From assembly GCA_042091035.1 (NCBI GenBank), contig JBELIG010000066.1, positions 1 to 14,239 on the forward strand: DNA of 14,239 nt, given 5' to 3'. The translations under genes were made by a program, and so were the position numbers. The first letter of the stretch is position 1; each line of letters opens with the position of its first letter. This document shows positions 7,558 through 13,969 of this stretch, one piece after another. Origin of the DNA: AM-2324 sp042091035. Its GTDB lineage: Bacteria; Bacteroidota; Bacteroidia; Chitinophagales; Saprospiraceae. The notes beneath the pieces are model-generated. The model did not search any database and was not told where the DNA came from. It saw only the letters and a list, made by a program, of their open reading frames with translations.

Positions 7558-7935
7558 CTATTTCTTTTCTTCTCGTAAAATTTTCTCCATTTTACGTCCT
7601 TTTGCCAATTCATCAATCAACTTTTCCATACGCCTACATTGTTTATAAACTTCAAATTCATCTTCTATCTCTTCAATTCGATAACCGCAAACAACTCCTT
7701 TAATAAGATGTGCATTGGAATGGATTGTCGCTTTTTCAAAAAACATTCTAAATGTTACTTTCTCCGCAATGAGCGTTTGTAATTTATCTTCATCAAAACC
7801 CGTCAACCACTCTATTACTTGATGAAACTCCTCTTTTGTTCTGCCATTCTTTTCCAGTCTATTCAAGTAGAGAGGATAAATAGAAGCAAAAATCATATTA
7901 GCAACTTTTTCATTTTTTTCAGATGTAACCTTCAT
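7558..7935 (-). CDS. DUF2200 family protein
   Basis: A 125-residue cytosolic protein that matches the DUF2200 pattern as I know it: IYPLYLNRLEKNGRTKEE (19-36), IEWLTGFD (41-48), a GVVCGYRIEEIED stretch (80-92), and the ending KLIDELAKGRKMEKIL (105-120). Length is normal for the family, whose function is unknown. ATG start at 7935 with a plausible promoter 25-57 bases upstream. It appears to head a two-gene unit with the 95-residue protein that follows. Confidence 0.85.
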   Translation of the reverse strand: MKVTSEKNEKVANMIFASIYPLYLNRLEKNGRTKEEFHQVIEWLTGFDEDKLQTLIAEKVTFRMFFEKATIHSNAHLIKGVVCGYRIEEIEDEFEVYKQCRRMEKLIDELAKGRKMEKILREEKK

Positions 7936-7959
7936 ACTTTGCGAATTTAAATAAGAACT

Positions 7960-7992
7960 AACAGATAGAGTATTATAAGCAGCAGAGCAAAA
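7960..7992 (-). promoter_or_regulatory. Putative promoter of the DUF2200 unit
   Basis: On the minus strand TTTTG (7988-7992) is followed after exactly 20 bases by TATCTGTT (7960-7967), close to the -33/-7 arrangement of Bacteroidota promoters. The -7 box departs from TAnnTTTG at two places. It lies 24 bases before the ATG at 7935. Confidence 0.4.
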
Positions 7993-8145
7993 CGATTCGG
8001 CTTAAAAAACAATATAACTTAATTAAAAGTAAAAACGTTCGCATTGTCTTAGTAGCAATCTATAGGGAAGCTTTTCGGATCTTCTCTACTGTCTATAAAC
8101 AAAACCTTAGCATTTATTGGAAAATAACAAATCTAAATTTAACCT

Positions 8146-8310
8146 GTGAATAAATTAATTCTTGGAAGTTTAGCACTCATTCTTTTTGCTTCTTACAACT
8201 TTCCTAAAGAACTAGATGATAAAAAAGCTTCTTTAGACGATAGAATCAAAGAGAAAGTAAAGTTTCTTCAAGAACCTAAAAGCTTTAGCTCAATAAACCT
8301 TAAACTTTAG
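8146..8310 (+). CDS. Possible small exported peptide
   Basis: A GTG at 8146 opens a 54-residue frame on the plus strand, the only plausible plus-strand gene of the window. Residues 1-20 read (M)NKLILGSLALILFASYNF, a good signal-peptide-like start with one lysine followed by a hydrophobic core. The remainder is short, charged and predicted helical (KELDDKKASLDDRIKEKVKF). I recognise no family, and there is no cysteine for a lipobox. No clear promoter precedes it, and its direction is opposite to both neighbours. It could be a real small secreted protein, a decayed gene end, or chance. Confidence 0.35.
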   Translation: MNKLILGSLALILFASYNFPKELDDKKASLDDRIKEKVKFLQEPKSFSSINLKL

Positions 8311-8486
8311 TTTGGCCTTGCCTGCTCAAAGAACTCCGAAAATTTCAAGAATTCAGTATGCCCAATTTGAGCTCAAGCTATCGTCCTATCCACTCTACCA
8401 TATCCAGCCAAATAATAGCTGTGTAAAAACGAGTTTGTCTATCCAAATTATGAGTACAGATCAAATCTATCGGAGTATAGCATTTT

Positions 8487-8879
8487 TCATTTTTTAACAA
8501 TAACAAAACATAAAACAGCTGAAGTCAAAGTCAATAAAGTTCCTAGGATTAATTCCACCATACTTTTCGAAAACAGATTCCCCACAGTATTCAACACGAA
8601 AAAACCTGCGAAAATCCAAATAAGTATATCAATAACTTTACTTGTCGTTCCTTGCTCCAACTTTCTGTATTTTAAATACAATACAGTTAACATAAAAGCA
8701 TTGAGTAGTATAGAAATTGTCTCGAAAGATTTCATTTCTTCCACTGAGTTAAGTTTTCCCGCCCACACTTTATCATAAGGAATTAGTTCCGTCAAAATCA
8801 AGGTATGAAATATCAGAACTATCCCAAGTATAAAAAACATACTAATTAAAGCTACTTTCTTCTTCATAGTTACGGTCAT
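8487..8879 (-). CDS. Small four-helix membrane protein
   Basis: A 130-residue integral membrane protein with helices near 9-31, 52-70, 82-101 and 107-128. The first loop carries the motif ELIPYDKVWAGKLNSVEEM (31-49). I recall similar short proteins with a PYDxVWxGxL motif in Bacteroidota and Firmicutes, but know no name or function. Start ATG at 8879; an internal ATG at codon 5 is an alternative. A putative promoter sits directly upstream, and a strong terminator separates it from the NmrA gene before it, so it is probably transcribed alone. Confidence 0.75.
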   Translation of the reverse strand: MTVTMKKKVALISMFFILGIVLIFHTLILTELIPYDKVWAGKLNSVEEMKSFETISILLNAFMLTVLYLKYRKLEQGTTSKVIDILIWIFAGFFVLNTVGNLFSKSMVELILGTLLTLTSAVLCFVIVKK

Positions 8880-8894
8880 TGTTTCTTTTTAAAA

Positions 8895-8927
8895 TAAACA
8901 TATAGTTTTAGGAATGTACCAACAAAA
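8895..8927 (-). promoter_or_regulatory. Putative promoter of the four-helix membrane protein gene
   Basis: On the minus strand TTTTG (8923-8927) and TATGTTTA (8895-8902) are 20 bases apart. This fits the phylum's -33/-7 promoter with one mismatch in the -7 box, 15 bases before the ATG. Confidence 0.45.
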
Positions 8928-8950
8928 TTCATTACACACATCTATAGGAG

Positions 8951-8995
8951 AAAATTAAAAAAGGAATAGAGACTTGAATTAAGTTTCAAGCCTCT
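8951..8995 (-). terminator. Intrinsic terminator ending the AraC-controlled operon
   Basis: On the minus strand AGAGGCTTGAA pairs with TTCAAGTCTCT (forward 8968-8978 and 8985-8995), an 11-bp stem with one G-U pair and a 6-base loop. It is followed by ATTCC and a run of T residues (8951-8964 region). It starts 28 bases after the stop of the NmrA-like gene and marks the operon end. Confidence 0.75.
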
Positions 8996-9022
8996 TTCAC
9001 TTAATAACTTTCTTGACTACAT

Positions 9023-9862
9023 TCATTGGCCCTCAACTTGACTCCAAATACCAGTTTTAGCAGTTTCGATGGCATATTCTTTAAATGTTCTCGCCTTTCT
9101 ACCTAAAACTCGTTCAACATCATTAACTACCACTTGATTTTTTGGATTTGTTAAAACATGCCTAAACAAATATTCGATTAACCAAACTACATCAGTAGGT
9201 ATTTGCATTTGCTTCATGCCTTCAATATACTGTTCTAATGTAATGTTATGAAAGCTTATATTTCTATTACTTGTACTTGAAATAATATCAACAATATCTT
9301 TAAATGTGATTAGTTCAGGACCAGTCACTTCAATAATTTCCCCATTATAGCTATCATCTATTAAAACTCTTGCTACCACTTCTGCAATATCACCTGCATC
9401 TACAAATGGAATTAAAATATCGGACATTGGCAAGGCTACTTCACCAGAAATAACAGGATCTAAAAAGAAGCTCTCACTCCAATTCTGATTAAACCAAGAT
9501 GCTCTTACAATCGTATAATTGATTCCCGAATTCATAACAATAGCCTCACAAGCCTCTGCTTCAGTTTCACCTTTACCAGAAAGCAACACCATTTTTTTTA
9601 CGCCTAATTCTTTAGCTAAATAGGTCAGGCTTTCAATAGCCTCTTTGGCTCCAGGAACTGCTAAATCAGGATAATAAGTAACATACATTTTTTCTATGCC
9701 AGCCAAGGATTTCACCCAAGTCTCTTTGTTATCCCAATCAAAACTAGGTAATGCATTTCTTGAACCGATTCTAGGTTCTATTCCTTTCTTTTTCAGTTGT
9801 TCTGCAACGCGACGGCCAGTTTTTCCTGTTCCTCCAATGATTAAGATATTTTCCACGTTCAT
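9023..9862 (-). CDS. NmrA-like NAD(P)-binding oxidoreductase/sensor
   Basis: A 279-residue atypical SDR of the NmrA type. The dinucleotide loop is IIGGTGKTGRR (8-18), and LLSGKG (93-98) follows strand 5. VRASWFNQNW (119-128) resembles the RxxxFxQN segment of NmrA/azoreductase-like and QOR2-like proteins. There is no classical Tyr-x-x-x-Lys pair, so it may be a quinone or azo reductase, or a redox sensor that binds NAD(P). It is the last gene of the five-gene operon, 15 bases after the CMD gene and just before the terminator. ATG start at 9862. Confidence 0.85.
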   Translation of the reverse strand: MNVENILIIGGTGKTGRRVAEQLKKKGIEPRIGSRNALPSFDWDNKETWVKSLAGIEKMYVTYYPDLAVPGAKEAIESLTYLAKELGVKKMVLLSGKGETEAEACEAIVMNSGINYTIVRASWFNQNWSESFFLDPVISGEVALPMSDILIPFVDAGDIAEVVARVLIDDSYNGEIIEVTGPELITFKDIVDIISSTSNRNISFHNITLEQYIEGMKQMQIPTDVVWLIEYLFRHVLTNPKNQVVVNDVERVLGRKARTFKEYAIETAKTGIWSQVEGQ

Positions 9863-9877
9863 TTAGATTGATGTCAT

Positions 9878-10474
9878 TTATGAATTGAATTCTTTAAGTT
9901 TTTTAAGTTTACTTTTTTTGATAAAACCCTTTATCAAAGAAATAAACCAAGGTACACCGTAACCATTCTTATGTAGATGATTTGCTCCAAAGTGATAAAT
10001 AGCTTTATTACCCTTCACACCATGACCATCTAACAAGCGATTGTAAAAATTGAAAAGACAACCAATAAGAATAAGCTCATGTAGATCTTCTTCACTCCAA
10101 CCAGCATTGAATACTTCATCGGCATCTTTTTGGCTTAGCTTACTTGATGATAAAGTCAGTTTTTTGAGATAGCTGAATAATGGTTTTTCCTTGTCCTTTA
10201 TTGGAGCTGTCCCAATATCTTCTAGTAGCGATTCTACTATTTCAGGAGGTATCCCAAATTTCTCTGCCACAGCTGCATGAGAACCATAACAAAAGCTGCA
10301 AGCATTAAGACCGGAGACATAGGCAGCAAAGAGTTCTTTCTGAGCGTGTGTAAAATTTGATTTTCCACGCATAATTTCCTGAGAGGCCTTATCTAAAGGA
10401 CCTAATCTCTTTCGATCATTCCAAGTGATATCTGTGATATCCGAAAGATCATTTAAATGATTAAAATATGGCAT
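9878..10474 (-). CDS. Carboxymuconolactone decarboxylase/AhpD-like peroxidase-related protein
   Basis: A 198-residue helical protein of the CMD/AhpD family. The active-site stretch LFAAYVSGLNACSFCYGSHA (48-67) contains the redox pair C59 and C62, H66 and the upstream E47. This is the E-x(11)-C-x-x-C-x-x-x-H pattern of alkylhydroperoxidase-like members and not the cysteine-poor decarboxylases. It probably reduces peroxides or handles a reactive electrophile using a thiol partner that is not visible here. The tail (about 178-198) is lysine-rich. It sits 22 bases after the DUF1772 gene in the operon. ATG start at 10474. Confidence 0.85.
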   Translation of the reverse strand: MPYFNHLNDLSDITDITWNDRKRLGPLDKASQEIMRGKSNFTHAQKELFAAYVSGLNACSFCYGSHAAVAEKFGIPPEIVESLLEDIGTAPIKDKEKPLFSYLKKLTLSSSKLSQKDADEVFNAGWSEEDLHELILIGCLFNFYNRLLDGHGVKGNKAIYHFGANHLHKNGYGVPWFISLIKGFIKKSKLKKLKEFNS

Positions 10475-10496
10475 TAATATTATAATTAATTAAGTA

Positions 10497-10988
10497 TTAT
10501 TTTGAGTAAAGTATTCCTACGAGTAGCAGTAAAAAAGACATAAATGATGATAGAGTTCTTATAGTGTGCCAGCGATTCCAGGGCTGTTCAAATTTATCCC
10601 GAAGCTCTTGCAATTCTAATTTAGAGAGTAGACCTAAATTTGATGCATCCAAGATTTCATTTAAAGGCACATTTCCAAAAACAGTTACCAAACCTACACC
10701 AACAAAGAAGAGAATTGCTGCGGCAAGAAATAGCCAGAAAACTGTATTAGTGTTTTTGAATAAATACGTATTTAAAAAGAGCAGTACAGTTGGCCCCATA
10801 AAAACAATCATAAATTTCCCATTAATGATCGCTCTATTCATAGCTTGAAAAGCTTTTAAGAAACCAATATTATCTAATCTGCCAATTCCAGGGGTTACAG
10901 CATTAGACCAAGTAAAACATAACCCTGCAGTTAAACCAGTAAATAAAATGCTAAGTATTAGTATGATAATTTTAAAATTCACTTCCAT
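10497..10988 (-). CDS. DUF1772 (anthrone-oxygenase-like) membrane protein
   Basis: A 163-residue protein with four hydrophobic helices (about 7-27, 58-77, 83-103, 145-161). It carries the family landmarks FQAMNRAIIN (47-56), GNVPLN (105-110) and the closing WNRWHTIRT (137-145). Fungal relatives in the same Pfam family act as anthrone oxygenases, while the bacterial ones are uncharacterised, so an oxygenase role is only suggested. Its stop and start are one base from the cytochrome gene and 22 from the CMD gene, so it is surely co-transcribed with them. ATG start at 10988. Confidence 0.85.
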   Translation of the reverse strand: MEVNFKIIILILSILFTGLTAGLCFTWSNAVTPGIGRLDNIGFLKAFQAMNRAIINGKFMIVFMGPTVLLFLNTYLFKNTNTVFWLFLAAAILFFVGVGLVTVFGNVPLNEILDASNLGLLSKLELQELRDKFEQPWNRWHTIRTLSSFMSFLLLLVGILYSK

Positions 10989-10989
10989 T

Positions 10990-11346
10990 TTAATTGTTTT
11001 TTATAGATGAGATCCAGCTTAATAATTCTTGATATTCCTGAGCGCTAAGTTTTATTTTACCACCCTTAGGCATTCTTTTTTTCACATAAACTTGCTCATA
11101 GATATCATTTGCCCAAGTATTCATATTTACTTTAGTGAATATTCGATTTTTGTTTTTTCTACGATGGCAAACATTGCATTTCTCATCTAGAATCTGGAAA
11201 ACTTTTTCGGGAGGGTATTGTGATAGAAAGCCTGAAGTATAGCGTTCATTTAGTTGATTATTTGCCTCAAGTGATTCGTATGTATCCATTGAATCAACCG
11301 AAAATATCCTAATACTTAGTATTAAAATTTTAATTAAGAATATCAT
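10990..11346 (-). CDS. Small exported c-type cytochrome / haem-binding protein
   Basis: A 118-residue protein with a hydrophobic export segment (1-19) and a single haem c attachment site CNVCH (C57, C60, H61). M92 in KKRMPKGG is a likely sixth haem ligand, since MPxG-like contexts are usual for cytochrome c. The haem domain is only about 65 residues, which is very compact, and it ends with helix SAQEYQELLSWIS (101-113). It should lie in the periplasm or be membrane-anchored and pass electrons to or from a partner in the operon. Its start overlaps the end of the DUF5367-like gene by 17 bases, evidence for translational coupling. ATG start at 11346. Confidence 0.8.
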   Translation of the reverse strand: MIFLIKILILSIRIFSVDSMDTYESLEANNQLNERYTSGFLSQYPPEKVFQILDEKCNVCHRRKNKNRIFTKVNMNTWANDIYEQVYVKKRMPKGGKIKLSAQEYQELLSWISSIKNN

Positions 11347-11752
11347 CGTTCAATTGTTTTTTTGCCTTTGATATTTCAATTAAATAATTCCCGAAATACA
11401 GCACTATAAAGTAAAATTCAACAACTAGAGTATAAAACATTGGATCTCCGAAAAACTCTGAATAGCTACCACCATTAGGAATTACAAAAACTGGAACTGT
11501 GATTATTATATCTAGAATCGTAGCAACTAAAACGAATGTGATCCCCAATGCAGCCGGTTTCATGTAACTCTTCCTAAAGAACAAATATGTTCCTAAGCAT
11601 GCACAAGGTATGATAGCTAAAGCCAATACAACATTAGATTGAAGTTCAGGATCTTCAAGGATTGTTACATAAAATGATAGGAGATAAAAGCTAAGGCCTA
11701 AAACCCAAACGAGCAAGCCACATACAATGCTAAATAAATTTTTACTGATCAT
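11330..11752 (-). CDS. Four-helix membrane protein, DUF5367-like
   Basis: A 140-residue integral membrane protein with helices near 7-31, 41-59, 67-92 and 107-126. Signature stretches are SFYLLSFYVTILEDPELQ (21-38) and the VPVFVIPNGGSY block (86-97). These match what I recall of DUF5367; the assignment is from memory. Function unknown. A longer frame with TTG at 11779 is possible, but that codon overlaps the proposed -7 box (11777-11784), so ATG at 11752 is preferred. It is the first gene of the operon, directly below the proposed AraC site. Confidence 0.7.
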   Translation of the reverse strand: MISKNLFSIVCGLLVWVLGLSFYLLSFYVTILEDPELQSNVVLALAIIPCACLGTYLFFRKSYMKPAALGITFVLVATILDIIITVPVFVIPNGGSYSEFFGDPMFYTLVVEFYFIVLYFGNYLIEISKAKKQLNDDILN

Positions 11753-11776
11753 AATCTTTGGTTTTGAATTATGATA

Positions 11777-11784
11777 CAAATCTA
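11777..11784 (-). promoter_or_regulatory. -7 element of the five-gene operon promoter
   Basis: The minus-strand octamer TAGATTTG is an exact TAnnTTTG match. It lies 24 bases before the ATG at 11752. No TTTG is found 19-21 bases upstream. Instead the direct repeats at 11806-11842 begin at that position, as expected for an activator-dependent promoter. Confidence 0.55.
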
Positions 11785-11805
11785 TAGCAGATATTATCCT
11801 GCGAC

Positions 11806-11842
11806 TTATTCAGAAAGAATTGTGATTTATTCGAAAAGAATT
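11806..11842. promoter_or_regulatory. Tandem direct repeat, probable AraC operator
   Basis: TTATTCAGAAAGAATT (11806-11821) is repeated as TTATTCGAAAAGAATT (11827-11842), matching at 14 of 16 positions. The starts are exactly 21 bp apart, two helical turns, which places both copies on one face of the DNA as AraC/XylS proteins require. The pair fills the space between the regulator stop codon (11843) and the -7 box of the downstream operon. Confidence 0.65.
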
Positions 11843-12694
11843 TTACACTTGGCTAGGTCTATAGCCAAACTTTTTTTCAAAAGCGTTAGAAAATGAACCT
11901 AAACTATCGTAACCTACAGCCCAAGCAGCTTCTTGAATAGTTTTTTGTTTATTCTTGATTAAATCGTAAGCCTTATTTAACCGTTGATTTTGTAAATACT
12001 TAAAAACAGGAACACCGAACTGCGCTTTAAATTCTATTTTTAGTTTATTTGTATTAATTCCAATCCTGTGGGCTAATTCTGTTAAGGAAGGCGGGTTCTC
12101 TAAATCAGATACTAAAATTTCTTGCGCAAGATAAATTTTTTCAAGTTGAGCGGTATTTAATGTAGTTCTGTCTTGTTTTGCAAGTTGACCAAAAAAATGA
12201 GAGAGTAAAGCTGGTATATGGCTCTTATAGAACATCATTTTAATTTCTCCTTCGTATGTATTACTAAAGAATTGTTCGACAAGTAAAAACATTTCTGGAC
12301 TCATGTTGAATACTGGACCTTCAACATAATTATCTTTTGGATGTACTAATGAGTGTAAAAATTGTTCCAAAAACTGACTTTCTCCATTAGGTAGTTTATC
12401 TAAATTCCTAATAGTAGTTGCTATTACTAAACATTGTAAAGGTTTTAGATTAGAAACATGATGTTCAAATTCTACTTTACTATCGGCATAAAACGAAAGC
12501 ACCATACCTTTGGTATGATGAAACTCTTTGGTTTTTCCATCAAATTTTACTTTTAGACCAACATCTCCTGCACCATAAAATGCAATAGCTATTACTCGTT
12601 CATCAAAAAAGCATGAATCAAATAAATTATTATCGGTGGAAGCCTCTTCCAACAGGATTGTATAATCATTTATATCTATAATTTCACGATTCAT
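11843..12694 (-). CDS. AraC/XylS-family transcriptional regulator
   Basis: A 283-residue regulator. The C-terminal third is the double helix-turn-helix: first HTH around 203-222 (SLTELAHRIGINTNKLKIEF), second around 252-274, ending in the usual FGYRPSQV. The N-terminal part (about 30-100, with GAGDVGLKVKFDGK and HHTKGMVLSFYA) looks like a beta-rich ligand-sensing or dimerisation domain of no assignable specificity. It sits immediately upstream of the five-gene redox operon, and the tandem repeat starting one base past its stop codon is a likely binding site. It probably acts as an activator of that operon. ATG start at 12694. No exact promoter match is seen at a normal distance upstream. Confidence 0.88.
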   Translation of the reverse strand: MNREIIDINDYTILLEEASTDNNLFDSCFFDERVIAIAFYGAGDVGLKVKFDGKTKEFHHTKGMVLSFYADSKVEFEHHVSNLKPLQCLVIATTIRNLDKLPNGESQFLEQFLHSLVHPKDNYVEGPVFNMSPEMFLLVEQFFSNTYEGEIKMMFYKSHIPALLSHFFGQLAKQDRTTLNTAQLEKIYLAQEILVSDLENPPSLTELAHRIGINTNKLKIEFKAQFGVPVFKYLQNQRLNKAYDLIKNKQKTIQEAAWAVGYDSLGSFSNAFEKKFGYRPSQV

Positions 12695-13044
12695 CTTTTT
12701 AAATTATCCCATTGATTTATATTATAGCCATGCCGATTTCTAAAACACCGGTACTAGATTAGCTATCTATTTTCAGTAAAACTAAGTTACTACTATTTGA
12801 TGCAAATAATATCTACTATCAGTCCAACTATTACGTATCTCAAGCTTATACTTTTCAAACTTAAATCTGAATTATTCACCTAATACGCATATAGGCTTTA
12901 GTAATCGCACAACTTATCTGCATCATTTTTCATATAAAAAAAGCAGTCCATCATATATTGCTCTCGATAATACTGAATAATGGTTAGCATCTTCAATTGG
13001 ACTAAATTCATAGTCCAACTTTTCAAAATCACAAACTGTGCTAG
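12695..13044. other. Gene-poor spacer with a hydrolase remnant
   Basis: 350 bases between the AraC and epimerase genes. The half nearest the epimerase holds the orphan C-terminus of a hydrolase (12923-13044). The half nearest AraC shows no gene. A minus-strand TAAGTTTG at 12856-12863 fits the -7 consensus but has no -33 partner and would give a leader of about 160 bases, so I do not call it a promoter. Confidence 0.5.
12923..13044 (-). pseudogene. Orphan C-terminus of an alpha/beta hydrolase (esterase)
   Basis: The minus-strand frame reads STVCDFEKLDYEFSPIED, then ANHYSVLSRAIYDGLLFLYE, and ends in TGA at 12923-12925. The NHxSV segment followed by a DGLxFxY helix matches the end of esterase-type alpha/beta hydrolases (PF00756 style), where that histidine is catalytic. 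Only about 40 residues remain. The frame has no ATG, and it runs into the 3' end of the epimerase gene, meeting a stop at 13061-13063. The nucleophile and the rest of the fold are gone, so it is a deletion remnant. The family call is from memory of the motif. Confidence 0.5.
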
Positions 13045-13917
13045 CTAGTCTAATTTGGCCTTAAGCTTATTGACTTCTGATTTAAAAAACGCCCCTATCC
13101 GTTTTGAACCATATTGCTGAGCAACATTATCCCCTGCCATTGCTGTTAGGAAAAACTCAATGGGACCGTAGGTCTTTGAAGAAGTAAAAGTTCTTAAAAT
13201 CCAGATGATAAATTTTCGCAGCCAATCAGGCAAATGCACTATTTCTGGCTTTTTTCCCCACGCCTCTAAAGCAATTGTGCCCAATTCATTCTGAGATAAT
13301 ATATCAGGACCTCCAACAGTAAATTCATTACCCTCAGCACTGATTTTATCAACACAAACTTTGGCTAAGTCTTCTCCATGTATAGGATTCAGTTTAAAGT
13401 CACCTTTCCCAAATAGGTACACTCGACCTCTTTTTGCCATATCCAAGAAATCTCGCATATCGGAAAAAAAACCATTTGGACGCATAATGGTATAATCCAA
13501 GCCAGAACCTTTCAGCTCGTCAACAAATCGTTCTTTCGCTTCAAAGATTTTAAGATGTCTCAGATTATCTCCACCAATGGCAGATACATATAGAAACGAA
13601 TGCACCCCCGCTTGTTTGGCCTCCTTTAAAAGATTAACATTTCCTTTGTAGTCCACATCCATATACGTAAGCCCATCTTTTTGTCTGGTGATACCGATCG
13701 AAGTAAAGACCCAATCAATATTTTCACACAGTCCTCTTAAACTTTTTCCTTCAGTTATTTCGCCAATAAAAAAATCATTTACACCCTTGAACAATCCTTT
13801 TTGACGCTCTTTTCTAATCAAAACACGGACATCAAAATCTCTTTCGATCAATTCTTTAACTAGGTATTGACCCAGATATCCTGTTGCACCAGCTACTAAA
13901 ACTTTCTTCTTATCCAT
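13045..13917 (-). CDS. Atypical SDR / NAD(P)-dependent epimerase-like protein
   Basis: A 290-residue NAD(P)-binding protein. The loop is GATGYLG (10-16) at the end of the first strand, YVSAIGG (110-116) follows strand 5 and MRPNGFF (145-151) follows strand 6. A classical YxxxK is absent (the helix reads FEAKERF, 125-131), as in atypical SDRs of the NmrA/NDUFA9-like group, so it could be a reductase or a structural or sensor protein. The C-terminal segment 232-262 is hydrophobic and may contact the membrane. A longer TTG frame begins at 13932, but ATG at 13917 follows AAAAAAGG and places the glycine loop at the usual distance. It lies 52 bases downstream of the Crp/Fnr gene and is probably its operon partner. 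Confidence 0.82.
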   Translation of the reverse strand: MDKKKVLVAGATGYLGQYLVKELIERDFDVRVLIRKERQKGLFKGVNDFFIGEITEGKSLRGLCENIDWVFTSIGITRQKDGLTYMDVDYKGNVNLLKEAKQAGVHSFLYVSAIGGDNLRHLKIFEAKERFVDELKGSGLDYTIMRPNGFFSDMRDFLDMAKRGRVYLFGKGDFKLNPIHGEDLAKVCVDKISAEGNEFTVGGPDILSQNELGTIALEAWGKKPEIVHLPDWLRKFIIWILRTFTSSKTYGPIEFFLTAMAGDNVAQQYGSKRIGAFFKSEVNKLKAKLD

Positions 13918-13969
13918 TCCTTTTTTCTTCAAAGGTAGGACTGGCTTTTTCCATTTCTCTTGACTATCG

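Larger units (their letters stand above)
7936..8486. other. Spacer with promoter elements and a possible small plus-strand gene
   Basis: 551 bases between the DUF2200 gene and the next minus-strand gene. It holds the putative DUF2200 promoter (7960-7992) and a possible GTG-started small exported peptide on the plus strand (8146-8310). From 8311 to 8486 only an unconvincing open frame is present. Minus-strand TAGATTTG boxes occur at 8128-8135 and 8462-8469 but without a spaced -33 element. Confidence 0.5.

Noticed and set aside
8128..8135. TAGATTTG promoter-like box on the minus strand, also at 8462-8469
   Set aside because: Neither has a TTTG or TTG at 19-21 bases upstream, and both are far from any minus-strand start.
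8312..8497. 61-codon open frame on the plus strand
   Set aside because: No start context, no family resemblance, and it overlaps the end of the four-helix membrane protein gene on the other strand.
11753..11779. TTG start extending the DUF5367-like protein by nine residues
   Set aside because: The codon overlaps the proposed -7 box, so it would not be transcribed; the ATG at 11752 precedes the hydrophobic start.
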